A stretch of DNA of 39,856 nt from Chromohalobacter sp. 296-RDG (GCF_029889885.1 NZ_JARANY010000026.1:1-39856); one strand, 5' to 3'. Shown: positions 6,246 through 16,543, numbered from the stretch's first letter. Numbers and translations are program-made. Notes: generated by a model not told the origin, from the letters alone.

Positions 6246-7565
6246 CTATTGTCTGGAAAACGTGGGTGCGCCGAGTAGGGCGAGCAGGTCGCTGGCCGGG
6301 CGTGTCTCGAGGCTCATCACCACGTCCTGCAGCCGGACTGCCCGTTCGCCCAGCACGGGCTCGGCCAGTGCCCGGTACTTGGCGACGACCTCGGCGTCCG
6401 AGAGGGGCTGATCCGGATTGCCGCGCGCCTCGAAGTCGGCACTTTCGATGACCTCGCCGCTTTCCAGATGCAGCCGGGCGCGCGCCCAGCGCTCGGCGGG
6501 GAAGCGCGAGTTGAAGGTGTCGTCCTCTTGGATTTCCACCTTGCTGGCCAGGGCCTTGAGATCCGGTGCGTCGAGTTCGTCGCTGACGCCCGCGACATCC
6601 ACGGTGCCTCGGCCCAGGGCGCAAGCGACGGACCAGGGCAGGCTGTATTGAGCCTGCTCGGTGGTGGTCGGGTGCGTCACGTGTAGGCGCTTGCCCTCGT
6701 GGAAGGTGACGATCTCGATGCGTTCGATGGCGGCGGGGTCGCGTTGCTCGACGGGCAGTGACAGCACGGCCTCCACCGCAGGCTGGGCCCAGCGGCAGAC
6801 CGGGTAGGCCTTGAAGTACTGCTCGTGGAGATACCAGCGCTGGCCCAGGTCCTGCCAGATACTGGCCACGTCCGGCGCGGTCACGGTCAGCGCTGGGGCG
6901 CCGGTGAAGCCGTCCTTGGCCAGCAGGGCGGCAGAGATGCCGGTCATCGCGCCCCAACCGGAGCCGTCCTTGAGCATCGTGGGATGGTCGATGCAGCGCA
7001 TCATCTGGCTGCGCGGGCCGTAGAACTCGGCGATGCCGAGGGCATGATGCAGGGTTTCGACATTGGCCCCACGCAGGCGCGCGGCCACGGCGGCGACGCC
7101 CAGGGCGTTCCAGGCGCCGGAGGTGTGGTAGTCCGGGCTGGTGGCGTGCAGGGCGATCCCCGCGCGAGTGGCGATCTCGTAGCCGTAGGCGAGCAGGGCG
7201 AGGAAGTCGCGCCCGGAGAGATCGGCCACCTCGGGCAGCGCCATTAAGCCCGGCAGCAGGGCCACGCCGGCATGTCCCTTGGTCAGCACCTGGCCGTCGT
7301 GGGCGTCGAGCGCGTCGATCAGCCAGGCCCCGTGCAGGGCGACGCCGGTGGGCGAGGCCTGGCCGGCGGTGAACAGCAGCGGACGTTCGCCGCCGTGTTG
7401 GGAGATCGCGAAACGCGCGGCCTTGTCAGCCAGCGGCGTGCGAGTGGCGCCGGCTGCCACGCCCAGCAAATCGAGCAGGCAGCGTTTGGCCTGATGAAGC
7501 GCCTTGTCGTCGAGGGTCGATGGATCGAAACGATGCATCCAGTCGAGAGGGGCGTCGTCGTGCAT
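6246..7565 (-). CDS. MmgE/PrpD-family protein (439 aa)
   Basis: This is a member of the MmgE/PrpD superfamily, which includes 2-methylcitrate dehydratase, cis-aconitate decarboxylase and iminodisuccinate epimerase. The full-length two-domain layout is present: a helical N-terminal domain with CLLDLLGVAAGA and a DAHDG stretch, and a lid domain with YFKAYPVCRW. A typical prp operon (prpB, prpC) is absent, so methylcitrate metabolism is unlikely. Its place between a binding protein and an amidohydrolase in one operon suggests isomerisation, dehydration or decarboxylation of the imported compound. The ATG at 7565 has GAGG upstream. Confidence 0.85.
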   Translation of the reverse strand: MHDDAPLDWMHRFDPSTLDDKALHQAKRCLLDLLGVAAGATRTPLADKAARFAISQHGGERPLLFTAGQASPTGVALHGAWLIDALDAHDGQVLTKGHAGVALLPGLMALPEVADLSGRDFLALLAYGYEIATRAGIALHATSPDYHTSGAWNALGVAAVAARLRGANVETLHHALGIAEFYGPRSQMMRCIDHPTMLKDGSGWGAMTGISAALLAKDGFTGAPALTVTAPDVASIWQDLGQRWYLHEQYFKAYPVCRWAQPAVEAVLSLPVEQRDPAAIERIEIVTFHEGKRLHVTHPTTTEQAQYSLPWSVACALGRGTVDVAGVSDELDAPDLKALASKVEIQEDDTFNSRFPAERWARARLHLESGEVIESADFEARGNPDQPLSDAEVVAKYRALAEPVLGERAVRLQDVVMSLETRPASDLLALLGAPTFSRQ

Positions 7566-7614
7566 GGTAGTTGGCCTCGGGTGCTGGCAAAAAACGCGTG
7601 ACGAATGAAGCAGA

Positions 7615-7663
7615 CCGTCTTGAGACGGCCTGAGTCGTGACCGGATGCGGCGCCTAGCGCCGC
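7615..7663 (-). repeat. Two tandem hairpins between binding protein 1 and the MmgE/PrpD gene
   Basis: GCGGCGC-cta-GCGCCGC (7647-7663) and CCGTCT-tg-AGACGG (7615-7628) are two perfect stem-loops in the 108-base gap. In the transcript they follow the binding-protein stop codon. Such structures often stabilise upstream mRNA or partly terminate transcription, so the binding protein is made in excess of downstream enzymes. That role is inferred. Confidence 0.6.
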
Positions 7664-7673
7664 TCCGAGCCGG

Positions 7674-8552
7674 TTACAGCAGATCGTGTTTCTCAAGGAA
7701 GTTTGCGGCGACTTTGTCGACGGGCCTTTCATCGACGTCGACCTTGGCGTTGAGGCGAGCCATGGTGCTGTCGTCGAGCAGATCGGAGAGCGCATTCATC
7801 TGCTCGTCCAGCTTGGGATTCGCCTTGAGCGTTTCTTCGCGGACCACCGGAGTCAGTGCATAGTCGGGGAAGAAGCCCTTGTCGTCCTCAAGGACGGTCA
7901 GGTCGAGGGCCGGAATGCGCCCGTTGGTCGCCGTGGTCATCGCCACGTCCACTTCTTCCTGGTCCAGCGAGGTCAGGGTCAGGCCCTGGTCCATGCGCTT
8001 CACGTTGCGCCGGCCGAACTCGAAGCCGTAGGTTTCCTGCATTGGGCGTAAGCCATCATCGCGCGAGTAGAAGGTTGCGTTGGAGGCGAGCACCAGCTCC
8101 TGGCCGCCATTGATGGCATCGGCCAGGTCGGAAATGGTGGCGATGCCGCGTGCTTCGGCGTCGTCTCCCCGCATGGCCAGGGCGTAGGTGTTGTTGGCCT
8201 CGGAGGGCTCGAGCCAGATCAGGCCCTTCTCGGCATCGAGTTCCTTGACGCGCGCGTAGGCGGCCGCCGGCGAGAGGTCCTCGGTCACCTTGTTGTAACT
8301 GATCAGGGAGGTGCCGGTGTATTCCCAGTAGAGATCCACTTGGCCGCTCTCCTGGGCGCGGCGCAGCACCGTGGTCCCCATGCCGGCGCGTTGGTCTACT
8401 TCATAGCCCTGGGCCTGAAGATATTGTGTGGTCATGCTCGACAGGATGAGCTGTTCGGTGAAGTTCTTGCCACCGACGGTGATCTCCTGGGCGTGGGCGG
8501 CGCTACTGGCGAGTGCCAGTCCGGCGATCAGGGGAAGCAGTGATTTTCTCAT
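7674..8552 (-). CDS. Osmoprotectant-type ABC substrate-binding protein 1 (292 aa)
   Basis: This periplasmic binding protein is of the OpuAC/OsmF (ProX-like) type, which typically binds glycine betaine, choline, carnitine or related quaternary amines. It has an N-terminal signal peptide with a probable cut after SSAAHA, the entry motif GGKNFTEQLILSSM and the VDLYWEYTGT block. The ATG at 8552 is chosen since the signal peptide begins there; a GTG nine bases upstream is possible. It is the second of two tandem binding-protein genes in the transporter operon and is closer to copy 2 than to copy 3. The ligand is unknown. Confidence 0.88.
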   Translation of the reverse strand: MRKSLLPLIAGLALASSAAHAQEITVGGKNFTEQLILSSMTTQYLQAQGYEVDQRAGMGTTVLRRAQESGQVDLYWEYTGTSLISYNKVTEDLSPAAAYARVKELDAEKGLIWLEPSEANNTYALAMRGDDAEARGIATISDLADAINGGQELVLASNATFYSRDDGLRPMQETYGFEFGRRNVKRMDQGLTLTSLDQEEVDVAMTTATNGRIPALDLTVLEDDKGFFPDYALTPVVREETLKANPKLDEQMNALSDLLDDSTMARLNAKVDVDERPVDKVAANFLEKHDLL

Positions 8553-8587
8553 AGCGCACACTCATGGCTATCGGGAAGAAGAAATGG

Positions 8588-8631
8588 GCGGCGGGCATCG
8601 CTGCGTCGTCGACCGACACGATGCCCGCCGC
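8588..8631 (-). repeat. 13-bp perfect hairpin between two binding-protein genes
   Basis: GCGGCGGGCATCG (8588-8600) and CGATGCCCGCCGC (8619-8631) are exact reverse complements around an 18-base loop. They fill most of the 91-base gap between binding protein 2 and binding protein 1. No T-run follows, which fits mRNA stabilisation or partial attenuation better than full termination. Confidence 0.65.
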
Positions 8632-8643
8632 TGGGGAATATAG

Positions 8644-9528
8644 TTACAGCAGATCGTTTTTCTTGAGGAAGTTCTCGGCGACCCGTTCGATGGGCGTCTT
8701 GTCGACGTCGACCTTGGCATTGAGGGTGGACATGGTGTCGTTGTCGAGCAGGCTGGAGAGCGTGTTCATATGCTCAGCCAGCTTGGGGTTGGCTTTCAGT
8801 GTTTCCTTGCGTACGACCGGTGTCAGCGCGTAGGCGGGGAAGAAGTTCTTGTTATCCTTGAGCACCTGGAAGTTGAAGGCGGGGATGCGGCCATCGGTGG
8901 CGAACACCAGCCCCACGTCGACCTGCTCGTCGCGCAGTGCCTGGTAGACGAGGCCGGAATCCATGCGCTTGACGTCGCTACGCCCGGCGCGGAAATCATA
9001 GGTCTTCTGCAGCGGGCGCCAGCCGTCTTCGCGAGCGTAGAATTCGGCGTTCATGGCGAAGGTCACTCCCTGGTCGTCGTTGACCGCCTCGGCCAGGTCG
9101 CTGAGCGAGGTGATGCCGGTTTTCTCGACGCTTTCCTCGCGCATGGCCAGCGCGTAGGTGTTATTGGCGTCGGAGGGCTCGAGCCATACCAGGCCCTTCT
9201 CGGCGTCGAGCTTCTTGACCTTTTGGTAGGTCTCGTCGATGGTCAACCCTTGGGCGGATTCGTCGTTGTAGTTGATCAGCGCGGTCCCGGTGTATTCCCA
9301 GTAGAGGTCGATCTGGCCGTTTTCTTGGGCCTGGCGCAGTACCGCAGAGCCCATGCCCGCACGTTTTTCAACGTCATAGCCGAGTCCTTCCAGGTACTGC
9401 GTGGTCATGCTGGAGAGAATTTGTTGTTCGGTGAAGTTCTTGCCGCCGACGACGATCTCGTCGGCCTGAGCGGTGGCCAGGGTGCCGGCCAGTGCCGCGC
9501 CGGTGAGTAGGGTCATCAAGGTTTTCAT
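8644..9528 (-). CDS. Osmoprotectant-type ABC substrate-binding protein 2 (294 aa)
   Basis: This periplasmic protein is paralogous to its downstream neighbour and shares GGKNFTEQQILSSMTTQYL and DLYWEYTGTALINYN. The signal peptide runs to about ATAQADE. The ATG at 9528 follows a clear AGGAG ribosome site. It lies 66 bases downstream of a permease gene, the expected position for the binding protein of an OpuC/OsmF-type importer. Two tandem binding proteins with similar pockets suggest two related ligands, or one ligand bound with two affinities, feeding the same membrane complex. Confidence 0.9.
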   Translation of the reverse strand: MKTLMTLLTGAALAGTLATAQADEIVVGGKNFTEQQILSSMTTQYLEGLGYDVEKRAGMGSAVLRQAQENGQIDLYWEYTGTALINYNDESAQGLTIDETYQKVKKLDAEKGLVWLEPSDANNTYALAMREESVEKTGITSLSDLAEAVNDDQGVTFAMNAEFYAREDGWRPLQKTYDFRAGRSDVKRMDSGLVYQALRDEQVDVGLVFATDGRIPAFNFQVLKDNKNFFPAYALTPVVRKETLKANPKLAEHMNTLSSLLDNDTMSTLNAKVDVDKTPIERVAENFLKKNDLL

Positions 9529-9594
9529 GAAGTCACTCCTGATTTGTTGTGAAAGGGTACGTCTTATCGTGTGCTCTGCATGTTACTGCGGTGT

Positions 9595-10326
9595 TCAGGC
9601 GCGGGATGGGTTGACTCCGCGCGGCACCAGCAGGAAAGCGATGATGGCGATGAGTATGTCGACCGCGACCGCTAATAGGGCGGTGGGGATGGCGCCAGAG
9701 AGCATCATCACCGGTTCGTAGAGGTCGATGCCGGTAAAAATCAACTCGCCCAGGCCGCCGGCACCGATCAGGAAAGCCAGCGGTACCGTGCCGATGTTGA
9801 TGGCTAACGCGGTACGGATGCCGGCGAAGATGACATACAGGGCATTGGGTAGCTCGACCCGCAGCAGCCGCTGGGTGGGCGACATGCCGATGCCCGCCGC
9901 GGCTTCCATCAATGCCGGATCGACGCCCTTGAGGCCCGTGTAGGTGTTACGGGCAATAGGCAGTAGCGTGGCCACGAAAAGCCCGAACACCGCCGGGACG
10001 GTGCCGATGCCGAGAAAGCTCATCGACAGCGCCAGCACGGCAAGCGTGGGGATGGTGGTGCCCACGTTGAGTACCTGCATCATGGACTCGGCGACCCGTG
10101 CCATGCTGGGGCGTGATAGCAAGATACCTAACGGAATGGCGACGAGGATCGCCAGGCCTCCGGACATGGCGGTCAGCCACAGATGCTGCACGGCCAGGAA
10201 CTGGATATCGGGTAGGTAGAAGATGAAGTCGTCGATCAAGCCACTGGACTGACTCCAGATACCGGCCAGAAAGACGACCACCAGCACCAGGAAACGCCCG
10301 GCGCCAGCGAGGTTCAGCGTCGGCAT
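9595..10326 (-). CDS. ABC transporter permease, OpuC/OsmW-type (243 aa)
   Basis: This integral inner-membrane permease of an osmoprotectant importer has about six hydrophobic segments and the EAA-type cytoplasmic loop EAAAGIGMSPTQRLLRVELP, which contacts the ATPase. The start is three bases after the stop of the ATPase gene, with AGGAG inside that gene's last codons, so the two are translationally coupled. Together with the second permease at 11590-12255 it should form a heterodimeric membrane channel. Confidence 0.9.
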   Translation of the reverse strand: MPTLNLAGAGRFLVLVVVFLAGIWSQSSGLIDDFIFYLPDIQFLAVQHLWLTAMSGGLAILVAIPLGILLSRPSMARVAESMMQVLNVGTTIPTLAVLALSMSFLGIGTVPAVFGLFVATLLPIARNTYTGLKGVDPALMEAAAGIGMSPTQRLLRVELPNALYVIFAGIRTALAINIGTVPLAFLIGAGGLGELIFTGIDLYEPVMMLSGAIPTALLAVAVDILIAIIAFLLVPRGVNPSRA

Positions 10327-10329
10327 GAC

Positions 10330-11511
<1,182 letters not shown>

Positions 11512-11589
11512 TAAGCGGTCCTTGTCGGGTCGGCAGCCTTATTCAGGTCGACAGAGAGTGGGGGTCGACAGAGAGTAGGCGGATGACGG

Positions 11590-12255
11590 TCAGGCGGTGG
11601 CGGCGGCACGCTCCATGCCCTTGGGCGTCAGTCGCTTCTGGAGTGCCAGTAGCGCATAATCAACGATGATCGCCAGTATGCTGACGGCCACCGCGCCAAG
11701 AATTAGCTGGCGTGGATCGGATTGAGAAATACCGCGGCTGATGAGTGTTCCAAGCCCACCGGCGCCTATATAGGCGGCGATCGCCATGACGCCGATGTTG
11801 AGCACCACGGCGGTGCGCACACCGGCCATGATGACCGGCACGGCAAGGGGGATCTCGACCATGCGCAGGCGCTGGTTTTGACTCATGCCGACGCCACGCG
11901 CGGCTTCGCGAAGGGCCGGATCGACGTTGTTGATGGCCGTGTAGGTGTTGCGGATGATCGGCAACTGCGAGTACAGCAGTACCGCGATGACCGCCGGCAA
12001 GTAACCGATGCCCTGGCCGATGAGCGAAAGGATCGGGATCATGATCCCGAACAAGGCGATGGACGGAATCGTCACGATGATCGAGGCGATATACAGCACG
12101 ACCTTGGCGGCACGCTCGTGCTTGGTGATGGCGATGCCGATGGGAACGCCGGTCAGGGTGGCGATCCCTACCGCGACACTCACTAGGCTGATGTGTTCCA
12201 GGGTAAGAGTTCCCAGCAACTCGAGATTATCGAGAAAGTATTGCAGTAATTCCAT
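11590..12255 (-). CDS. ABC transporter permease, OpuC/OsmY-type (221 aa)
   Basis: This is the first gene of the leftward transporter operon. The protein has about five or six membrane segments and the ATPase-contact loop EAARGVGMSQNQRLRMVEIP, closely parallel to the other permease. The ATG at 12255 is preferred over an upstream in-frame GTG at 12261 because GAGGT lies about eight bases before it. Its upstream region is shared with the divergent hydrolase gene and contains a perfect dyad that may be an operator. Confidence 0.9.
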   Translation of the reverse strand: MELLQYFLDNLELLGTLTLEHISLVSVAVGIATLTGVPIGIAITKHERAAKVVLYIASIIVTIPSIALFGIMIPILSLIGQGIGYLPAVIAVLLYSQLPIIRNTYTAINNVDPALREAARGVGMSQNQRLRMVEIPLAVPVIMAGVRTAVVLNIGVMAIAAYIGAGGLGTLISRGISQSDPRQLILGAVAVSILAIIVDYALLALQKRLTPKGMERAAATA

Positions 12256-12345
12256 GGGCACGGACCTCGCACTCGCGAACGAGTGTTTTGCTTGAGCACT
12301 TAGAAATTTCTTATATGAAAGGACTTTTATAAGTTCGTATTATGT

Positions 12346-12366
12346 GAAGAGCATAACACGCTCTTC
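12346..12366. promoter_or_regulatory. Perfect 7-7-7 dyad in the divergent promoter region
   Basis: GAAGAGC-ataacac-GCTCTTC lies in the 257-base region between the leftward transporter operon and the rightward hydrolase gene. The adjoining sequence (12300-12345) is strongly AT-rich, as expected for promoters. It may be the binding site of an unlinked regulator controlling both directions; no regulator gene is nearby. Confidence 0.45.
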
Positions 12367-12512
12367 CCGAGTGCCCTCTGTTTTGGGCATTAGGATGTGC
12401 AATGTTATTCATTTTCAGTGGTAATGAACGTTCGATAGGCAACGCATCGACTTCGCCGTATGCTCGTTGGCGATAATGCCGTGTTCTGATTTTCTTGCAG
12501 GAGGCTAGCCCC

Positions 12513-13373
12513 TTGAGTACTCGCCGGACGAATTATCGACTCGCCGCCGCCCAGATGAACTGCGTCCTGGCCGATGTCGCGCGCAACCTCGAGACGCATC
12601 GTCGCGTCATCGAGTCGGCGCGCCACCGGGACGTCGATGTCTTGGTGTTCCCCGAGCTTTCGTTGACCGGTTACGACCTGGGAACGCGTGTCCCTGAGGT
12701 CGCGATGGACCGCGATGACCCGTGTTTGCTCCAGCTGGCGGAGGCTGCCGGCGACATGCTGACCGTGGTGGGCTTCGTTGAGCGTTGCGGCCGCGGCGAA
12801 TACGTCAACGCCATGGCGTGCCTGTGCGATGGTCGCGTCGTCGCTGTGCACCGAAAGCTTAACCTCTGTACTTACGGTGGGCACGAGGAGGGCAAGCATT
12901 TCGGCAAAGGGCAGGCACTCACCGTCGCTGACACTGACGGTCTCGACTGCGGGGTGATGATCTGCGCCGATCTCTGGAATCCGGGCCTGGCCCACGCGGC
13001 CATGCTGGAGCGGCCTGACGTGATGCTGGCGCCGGTCAACGCGGCGACGGGAATGGTCGACGGCGATTTCGACGACGAAGGCAACTGGCTGATCTGTTTG
13101 AAGTTCTACGCCATGATGTACGCCACGCCGATGGTCATGGCGCATCGCTACGGGGCCGAGGGCGACGCCTGGTTCTGGGGTGGCAGTTGCATCGTCGGCG
13201 TCGACGGCTGGGTGCTGGCACGGGCCGAGGATGGCGAGACCCTCGTCAGCGCCGATATCGACACCGACGCGATCGACGCCGCACGTTTCGCGATGCCGAC
13301 CCACCGCGACGCCGATACCCCGCTGGTGACTTCGCTGATGGCGCAGCGGCTAGAGCGGGAGCGTCGCGGCTGA
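12513..13373 (+). CDS. Carbon-nitrogen hydrolase (nitrilase superfamily), copy 2 (286 aa)
   Basis: This is a paralogue of the hydrolase at 5391-6233, with the triad E48 (FPELSLTGY), K115 (HRKLNLCTYGG) and C151 (ICADLWNPG) all present. The TTG at 12513 is chosen because CAGGAGG (12498-12504) is well placed; an in-frame TTG at 12495 would lie upstream of that site. It is transcribed divergently from the importer operon and presumably shares its control. Conservation with copy 1 extends through the C-terminal PTHRDADTPLV block, pointing to a shared substrate class and a duplication. Converging on it is the CocE-type hydrolase, whose gene ends ten bases away. Confidence 0.88.
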   Translation: MSTRRTNYRLAAAQMNCVLADVARNLETHRRVIESARHRDVDVLVFPELSLTGYDLGTRVPEVAMDRDDPCLLQLAEAAGDMLTVVGFVERCGRGEYVNAMACLCDGRVVAVHRKLNLCTYGGHEEGKHFGKGQALTVADTDGLDCGVMICADLWNPGLAHAAMLERPDVMLAPVNAATGMVDGDFDDEGNWLICLKFYAMMYATPMVMAHRYGAEGDAWFWGGSCIVGVDGWVLARAEDGETLVSADIDTDAIDAARFAMPTHRDADTPLVTSLMAQRLERERRG

Positions 13374-13382
13374 GGCCGTGGC

Positions 13383-15422
13383 CTACACCCAGCGCCGGCG
13401 GCGGCGCGTTTTCCAGTGTCGGTCGATGAAGCGTTCGCCGTCCTCGAAGGCCTGCAGGCGCGCTTCCAGGTAGAACCATTCGGCATCGCAGCTCAGCTCT
13501 GCCCAGGTCTCGGTGTGTACCTGCCAGTCGTCGCGCTGAAAGGCCTGTCGCCAGCTCTTGCTCATGGTCGCGGTGGCCGGGGCCTCGGGGTGGATGGCGT
13601 AGCGCTCGTCCGCCGAGGCGATGTTGGTCAGGCCGTGGTCGTAGGCAATCTCGCCGAAGTCGTCGATGATGGCATGCCGGGTCCAGCCGTCGGTCAGCGA
13701 GTGGGCGACATCCCGTGACTGTTCGCCCGCGCGTACGACCTGGTGTTGCATGGGCCCGGAAAAGACTGCGGGTTCGAATGTCACCGGCGGTGCCTCGTGC
13801 GAGGTACGCTGGGGCAGCGTGAGCCGCGAGTCGGCCTCGTGCAGTGTCAGCGTCACCGGATAAGGACTCGGCCAGATCAGCGGCCAGTAGGCGGTGGTCA
13901 CCGAGACGCGTAGCCGATGCCCGGCGATGAAGCGATAGCAGGTCTGGTTCAGTGACACGGTCACGTCGAGTGGCGTATCGCACGGTACGTCGGAGGGCGT
14001 GGCATGGCTGTCGCGGTGGCAGAGATTGAGCACGCCGTAGGAGATGCGTTGCGAGACGCCCTCGGGCGAGACGTCGCACAAGCGTACGATCAGGTTGGCG
14101 CGCGGCTGGTCGACGCTGACCCGCAGCGAGAGCGTGGGGCGCCCCAGGATCACCGTGTCGGCATCCAGCGGATCGGTGTCGTAGGTGAGCGAGTGGGCAT
14201 CGTCGCCACGCTGGTCGCCGGCGATCTCGGGGCCGCTGCTGTGGGGGATGTACTCGCCGCATTGCAGGCCGTTGTCGGCGGGCGCGCGCAGCCTGGCCAC
14301 TCTGGGACGGGCGGTGTCGTCTTTCGGGTCATGAAGCTCGCCGTTGCCCAGCGCCAGGGGCCTGGAGGCGATGTGCGGGCTCGGCCACTGGGTCTCGGCG
14401 AGCCATTCGCCGGGCACGTCGAGGCGTTGCGGATCGGCCTCGGAAAAGGACGGGCAGAACACGCGGTATAGCGGCTCCTCCATGATGCCGGTGTCGCGGT
14501 CCTTCAGCCAGTAATCCCACCAGCGAAGGGCTTCCTGGAGAAAGCCGATGGTCGGCCCTGGCATCGCCAGGTGCGGATAGGCGTGCGGCCAGGGGCCGAC
14601 GATACCGCGCCGGGGGCAGGGCGCGTGCTCGAGAATCTCGGAGACGAAGTTGACGTAGGCGTCGGCCCAGCCAGTGACGGCCAGAGTCGGCGTCTTCAGA
14701 CGCGAATAATCCTCGCATACCGAGCCGTGGCGCCAGTATGCATCGCGCGTCTGGTGATCGAACCAGTTCTCGGCGACGAAGGGTTGATGGGCGAGTCGGT
14801 GCTGCCAGAGTTCGCGCCAGTCGTCGCGCAAGGCGGGGTCCGGCGGTCGCGACATGAAGGAAAGCGACGAGGCCGCCCAGCCGAAGTTCTCGTTGAGCAC
14901 GCAGCCGCCCTTGTAGTGGACGTCGTCGTGATAGCGGTCGACGGTGGCGCCGACGGCGATAATCGCGCCGAGCGCCGGCGGCTGGCGCGAGGCCACCTGC
15001 AGGGAATTGAATCCGCCCCAGGAAATGCCCAGCATGCCGACGCGGCCGCTGCACCAGGGCTGCTCGGCGAGCCAGGCGATCACGGCGACGATGTCGTCCT
15101 GCTCGCTGGCCAGGTATTCGTCCGCGAGCACGCCGTCCGAGTCACCGCTGCCGCGCAGGTCGATACGCAGCGCGGCATAGCCGTGGCCGGCGAAGTAGGG
15201 GTGCATGCGTTCGTCGTCGGCACTGGTGGCATCCCGCTTGCGGTAGGGAATGCACTCGATGATCGCGGGCACGGGATGGGTCTCGGCGTCCGCCGGTCGC
15301 CACATCCGTGCCGCGAGTCGGCTGCCGTCGGGCAGCGGAATGAACAGTGCCGGTTCCTCGACGATCGGGTACGGGAAGTCATGCACTTCCCGAGCATCGG
15401 GTTGGCTTCCACTCGGAAACAT
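13383..15422 (-). CDS. CocE/NonD (S15)-family serine hydrolase (679 aa)
   Basis: This alpha/beta hydrolase belongs to the X-Pro dipeptidyl-peptidase/cocaine-esterase family. The nucleophile is S134 in GISWGG, the acid is D254 in GWADAY, and the base is H280 in GPWPHAY. A helical cap follows the nucleophile, and the C-terminal jelly-roll domain (about 420-600) is typical of CocE. No signal peptide is seen, so it is probably cytoplasmic. Family members hydrolyse esters, acyl-peptides or beta-lactam side chains. It lies 66 bases downstream of binding protein 3, forming a two-gene unit: capture of a ligand, then its hydrolysis. The substrate is unknown. Confidence 0.87.
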   Translation of the reverse strand: MFPSGSQPDAREVHDFPYPIVEEPALFIPLPDGSRLAARMWRPADAETHPVPAIIECIPYRKRDATSADDERMHPYFAGHGYAALRIDLRGSGDSDGVLADEYLASEQDDIVAVIAWLAEQPWCSGRVGMLGISWGGFNSLQVASRQPPALGAIIAVGATVDRYHDDVHYKGGCVLNENFGWAASSLSFMSRPPDPALRDDWRELWQHRLAHQPFVAENWFDHQTRDAYWRHGSVCEDYSRLKTPTLAVTGWADAYVNFVSEILEHAPCPRRGIVGPWPHAYPHLAMPGPTIGFLQEALRWWDYWLKDRDTGIMEEPLYRVFCPSFSEADPQRLDVPGEWLAETQWPSPHIASRPLALGNGELHDPKDDTARPRVARLRAPADNGLQCGEYIPHSSGPEIAGDQRGDDAHSLTYDTDPLDADTVILGRPTLSLRVSVDQPRANLIVRLCDVSPEGVSQRISYGVLNLCHRDSHATPSDVPCDTPLDVTVSLNQTCYRFIAGHRLRVSVTTAYWPLIWPSPYPVTLTLHEADSRLTLPQRTSHEAPPVTFEPAVFSGPMQHQVVRAGEQSRDVAHSLTDGWTRHAIIDDFGEIAYDHGLTNIASADERYAIHPEAPATATMSKSWRQAFQRDDWQVHTETWAELSCDAEWFYLEARLQAFEDGERFIDRHWKTRRRRRWV

Positions 15423-15488
15423 GGTTTGTCCTGTCGTCGGTAGGGGGCGATTACGGCATCGCCCCCTGGAAAAGCAGTGGGCGAGGCC

Positions 15489-16385
15489 TTAGAGCAGGTC
15501 GTTTTCGGTCAGAAAGTCATGCGCGACCTTTTCGATGTTCTGATCGTCGACGTCTACACGACGGTTGAGATCGATCAGCGTCGAGTCGTTCAAGGTGGCG
15601 GACATTTCGTTGAGCACGGATCGTAGATCGGGATGTGCGTCGAGCGTTTCCTCGCGAACTACCGGTGCTAGCTGATAGACCGGGAAGAATTGCTTGTCGT
15701 CGTCGAGCACCTCGAAGTCGAAAGCGCCATTGCGGCCATCGGTAGCAAAGACCAGTGCCACGTCGACTTCGCCGTCACGCAGTGCGTTGTAGGTCAGCCC
15801 TGAATCCATGCGCTTGACGTTCGAGCGTGGAAACCGGAAGTCGTAGGCTTTCTGAAGCGGACGCAGGCCATCGTCGCGGGCATAGAACTCGGCATTGGAA
15901 GCAAGTGTCAGGTCGGCGCCGTCGTTCATGGCCTCGGCCAGGTCCGAGAGGGTGTGGATGTCACGTTTGTCGGCATCCGCCTCGCGCATGGCGAGCGCAT
16001 AGGTGTTGTTGGTGTCCGAGGGATTCAGCCAGACCAGCCCTTTCTCGGCGTCCAGGCGCTTGGCGGTGGCATAAGTCTCGGCGGCGTTGTCGGGTTGCGG
16101 CTGGTCATGGAACAGGATCACCGAATTGCCGGTGTATTCCCAGTAGAGATCGACCTGGCCGTTTTTCTGCGCCTGGCGTAGTACCGAGGTGCCAAGTCCG
16201 TCGCGTTTCTCGACAGAGTAATCGTTGGCTTTGAGCAGTTGGACGGTAGCCGAAGTAAGAATTAGATGTTCGGTGTAGTTGAGCCCGCCAACCACGATGG
16301 GGTCGTCTTGCGCATGTGCCGTAGTGGCGACGACGGAAAGACTCAGTCCCAAGGTTGTAAGTAGTGTCTTGAGGGGGTGTTGCAT
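15489..16385 (-). CDS. Osmoprotectant-type ABC substrate-binding protein 3 (298 aa)
   Basis: This third paralogous periplasmic binding protein has a signal peptide ending near TTAHAQ. It keeps the VDLYWEYTGN block but departs from copies 1 and 2 at the entry motif (GGLNYTEHLILTSA in place of GGKNFTEQ), so its pocket is probably different. No permease or ATPase accompanies it; it most likely docks on the membrane complex encoded at 9595-12255. It heads a unit with the CocE-type hydrolase, suggesting that its ligand is an ester or acylated form of what copies 1 and 2 bind. This link is inference. Confidence 0.87.
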   Translation of the reverse strand: MQHPLKTLLTTLGLSLSVVATTAHAQDDPIVVGGLNYTEHLILTSATVQLLKANDYSVEKRDGLGTSVLRQAQKNGQVDLYWEYTGNSVILFHDQPQPDNAAETYATAKRLDAEKGLVWLNPSDTNNTYALAMREADADKRDIHTLSDLAEAMNDGADLTLASNAEFYARDDGLRPLQKAYDFRFPRSNVKRMDSGLTYNALRDGEVDVALVFATDGRNGAFDFEVLDDDKQFFPVYQLAPVVREETLDAHPDLRSVLNEMSATLNDSTLIDLNRRVDVDDQNIEKVAHDFLTENDLL

Positions 16386-16543
16386 GGCAGCGACATACCT
16401 CCGCTGTTATAGAGTGTTATCAGATGCGATTTCCATCGCCATCCACAATAACGCACCCCGCTGCCGGGATTGATGAGAATCCATGATGCCTGCGATTTTG
16501 AACGCAAACAGATGACAAGGTATGCGCCATGATCGGATAACGA

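Noticed and set aside
5574-6278. Plus-strand open frame of about 234 codons
   Set aside because: It is the shadow of the carbon-nitrogen hydrolase on the other strand, which has a complete catalytic triad.
5391-7565. Methylcitrate (propionate) operon based on the PrpD-like gene
   Set aside because: No prpB, prpC or acnD-type gene is adjacent; the gene lies within an importer/amidohydrolase operon.
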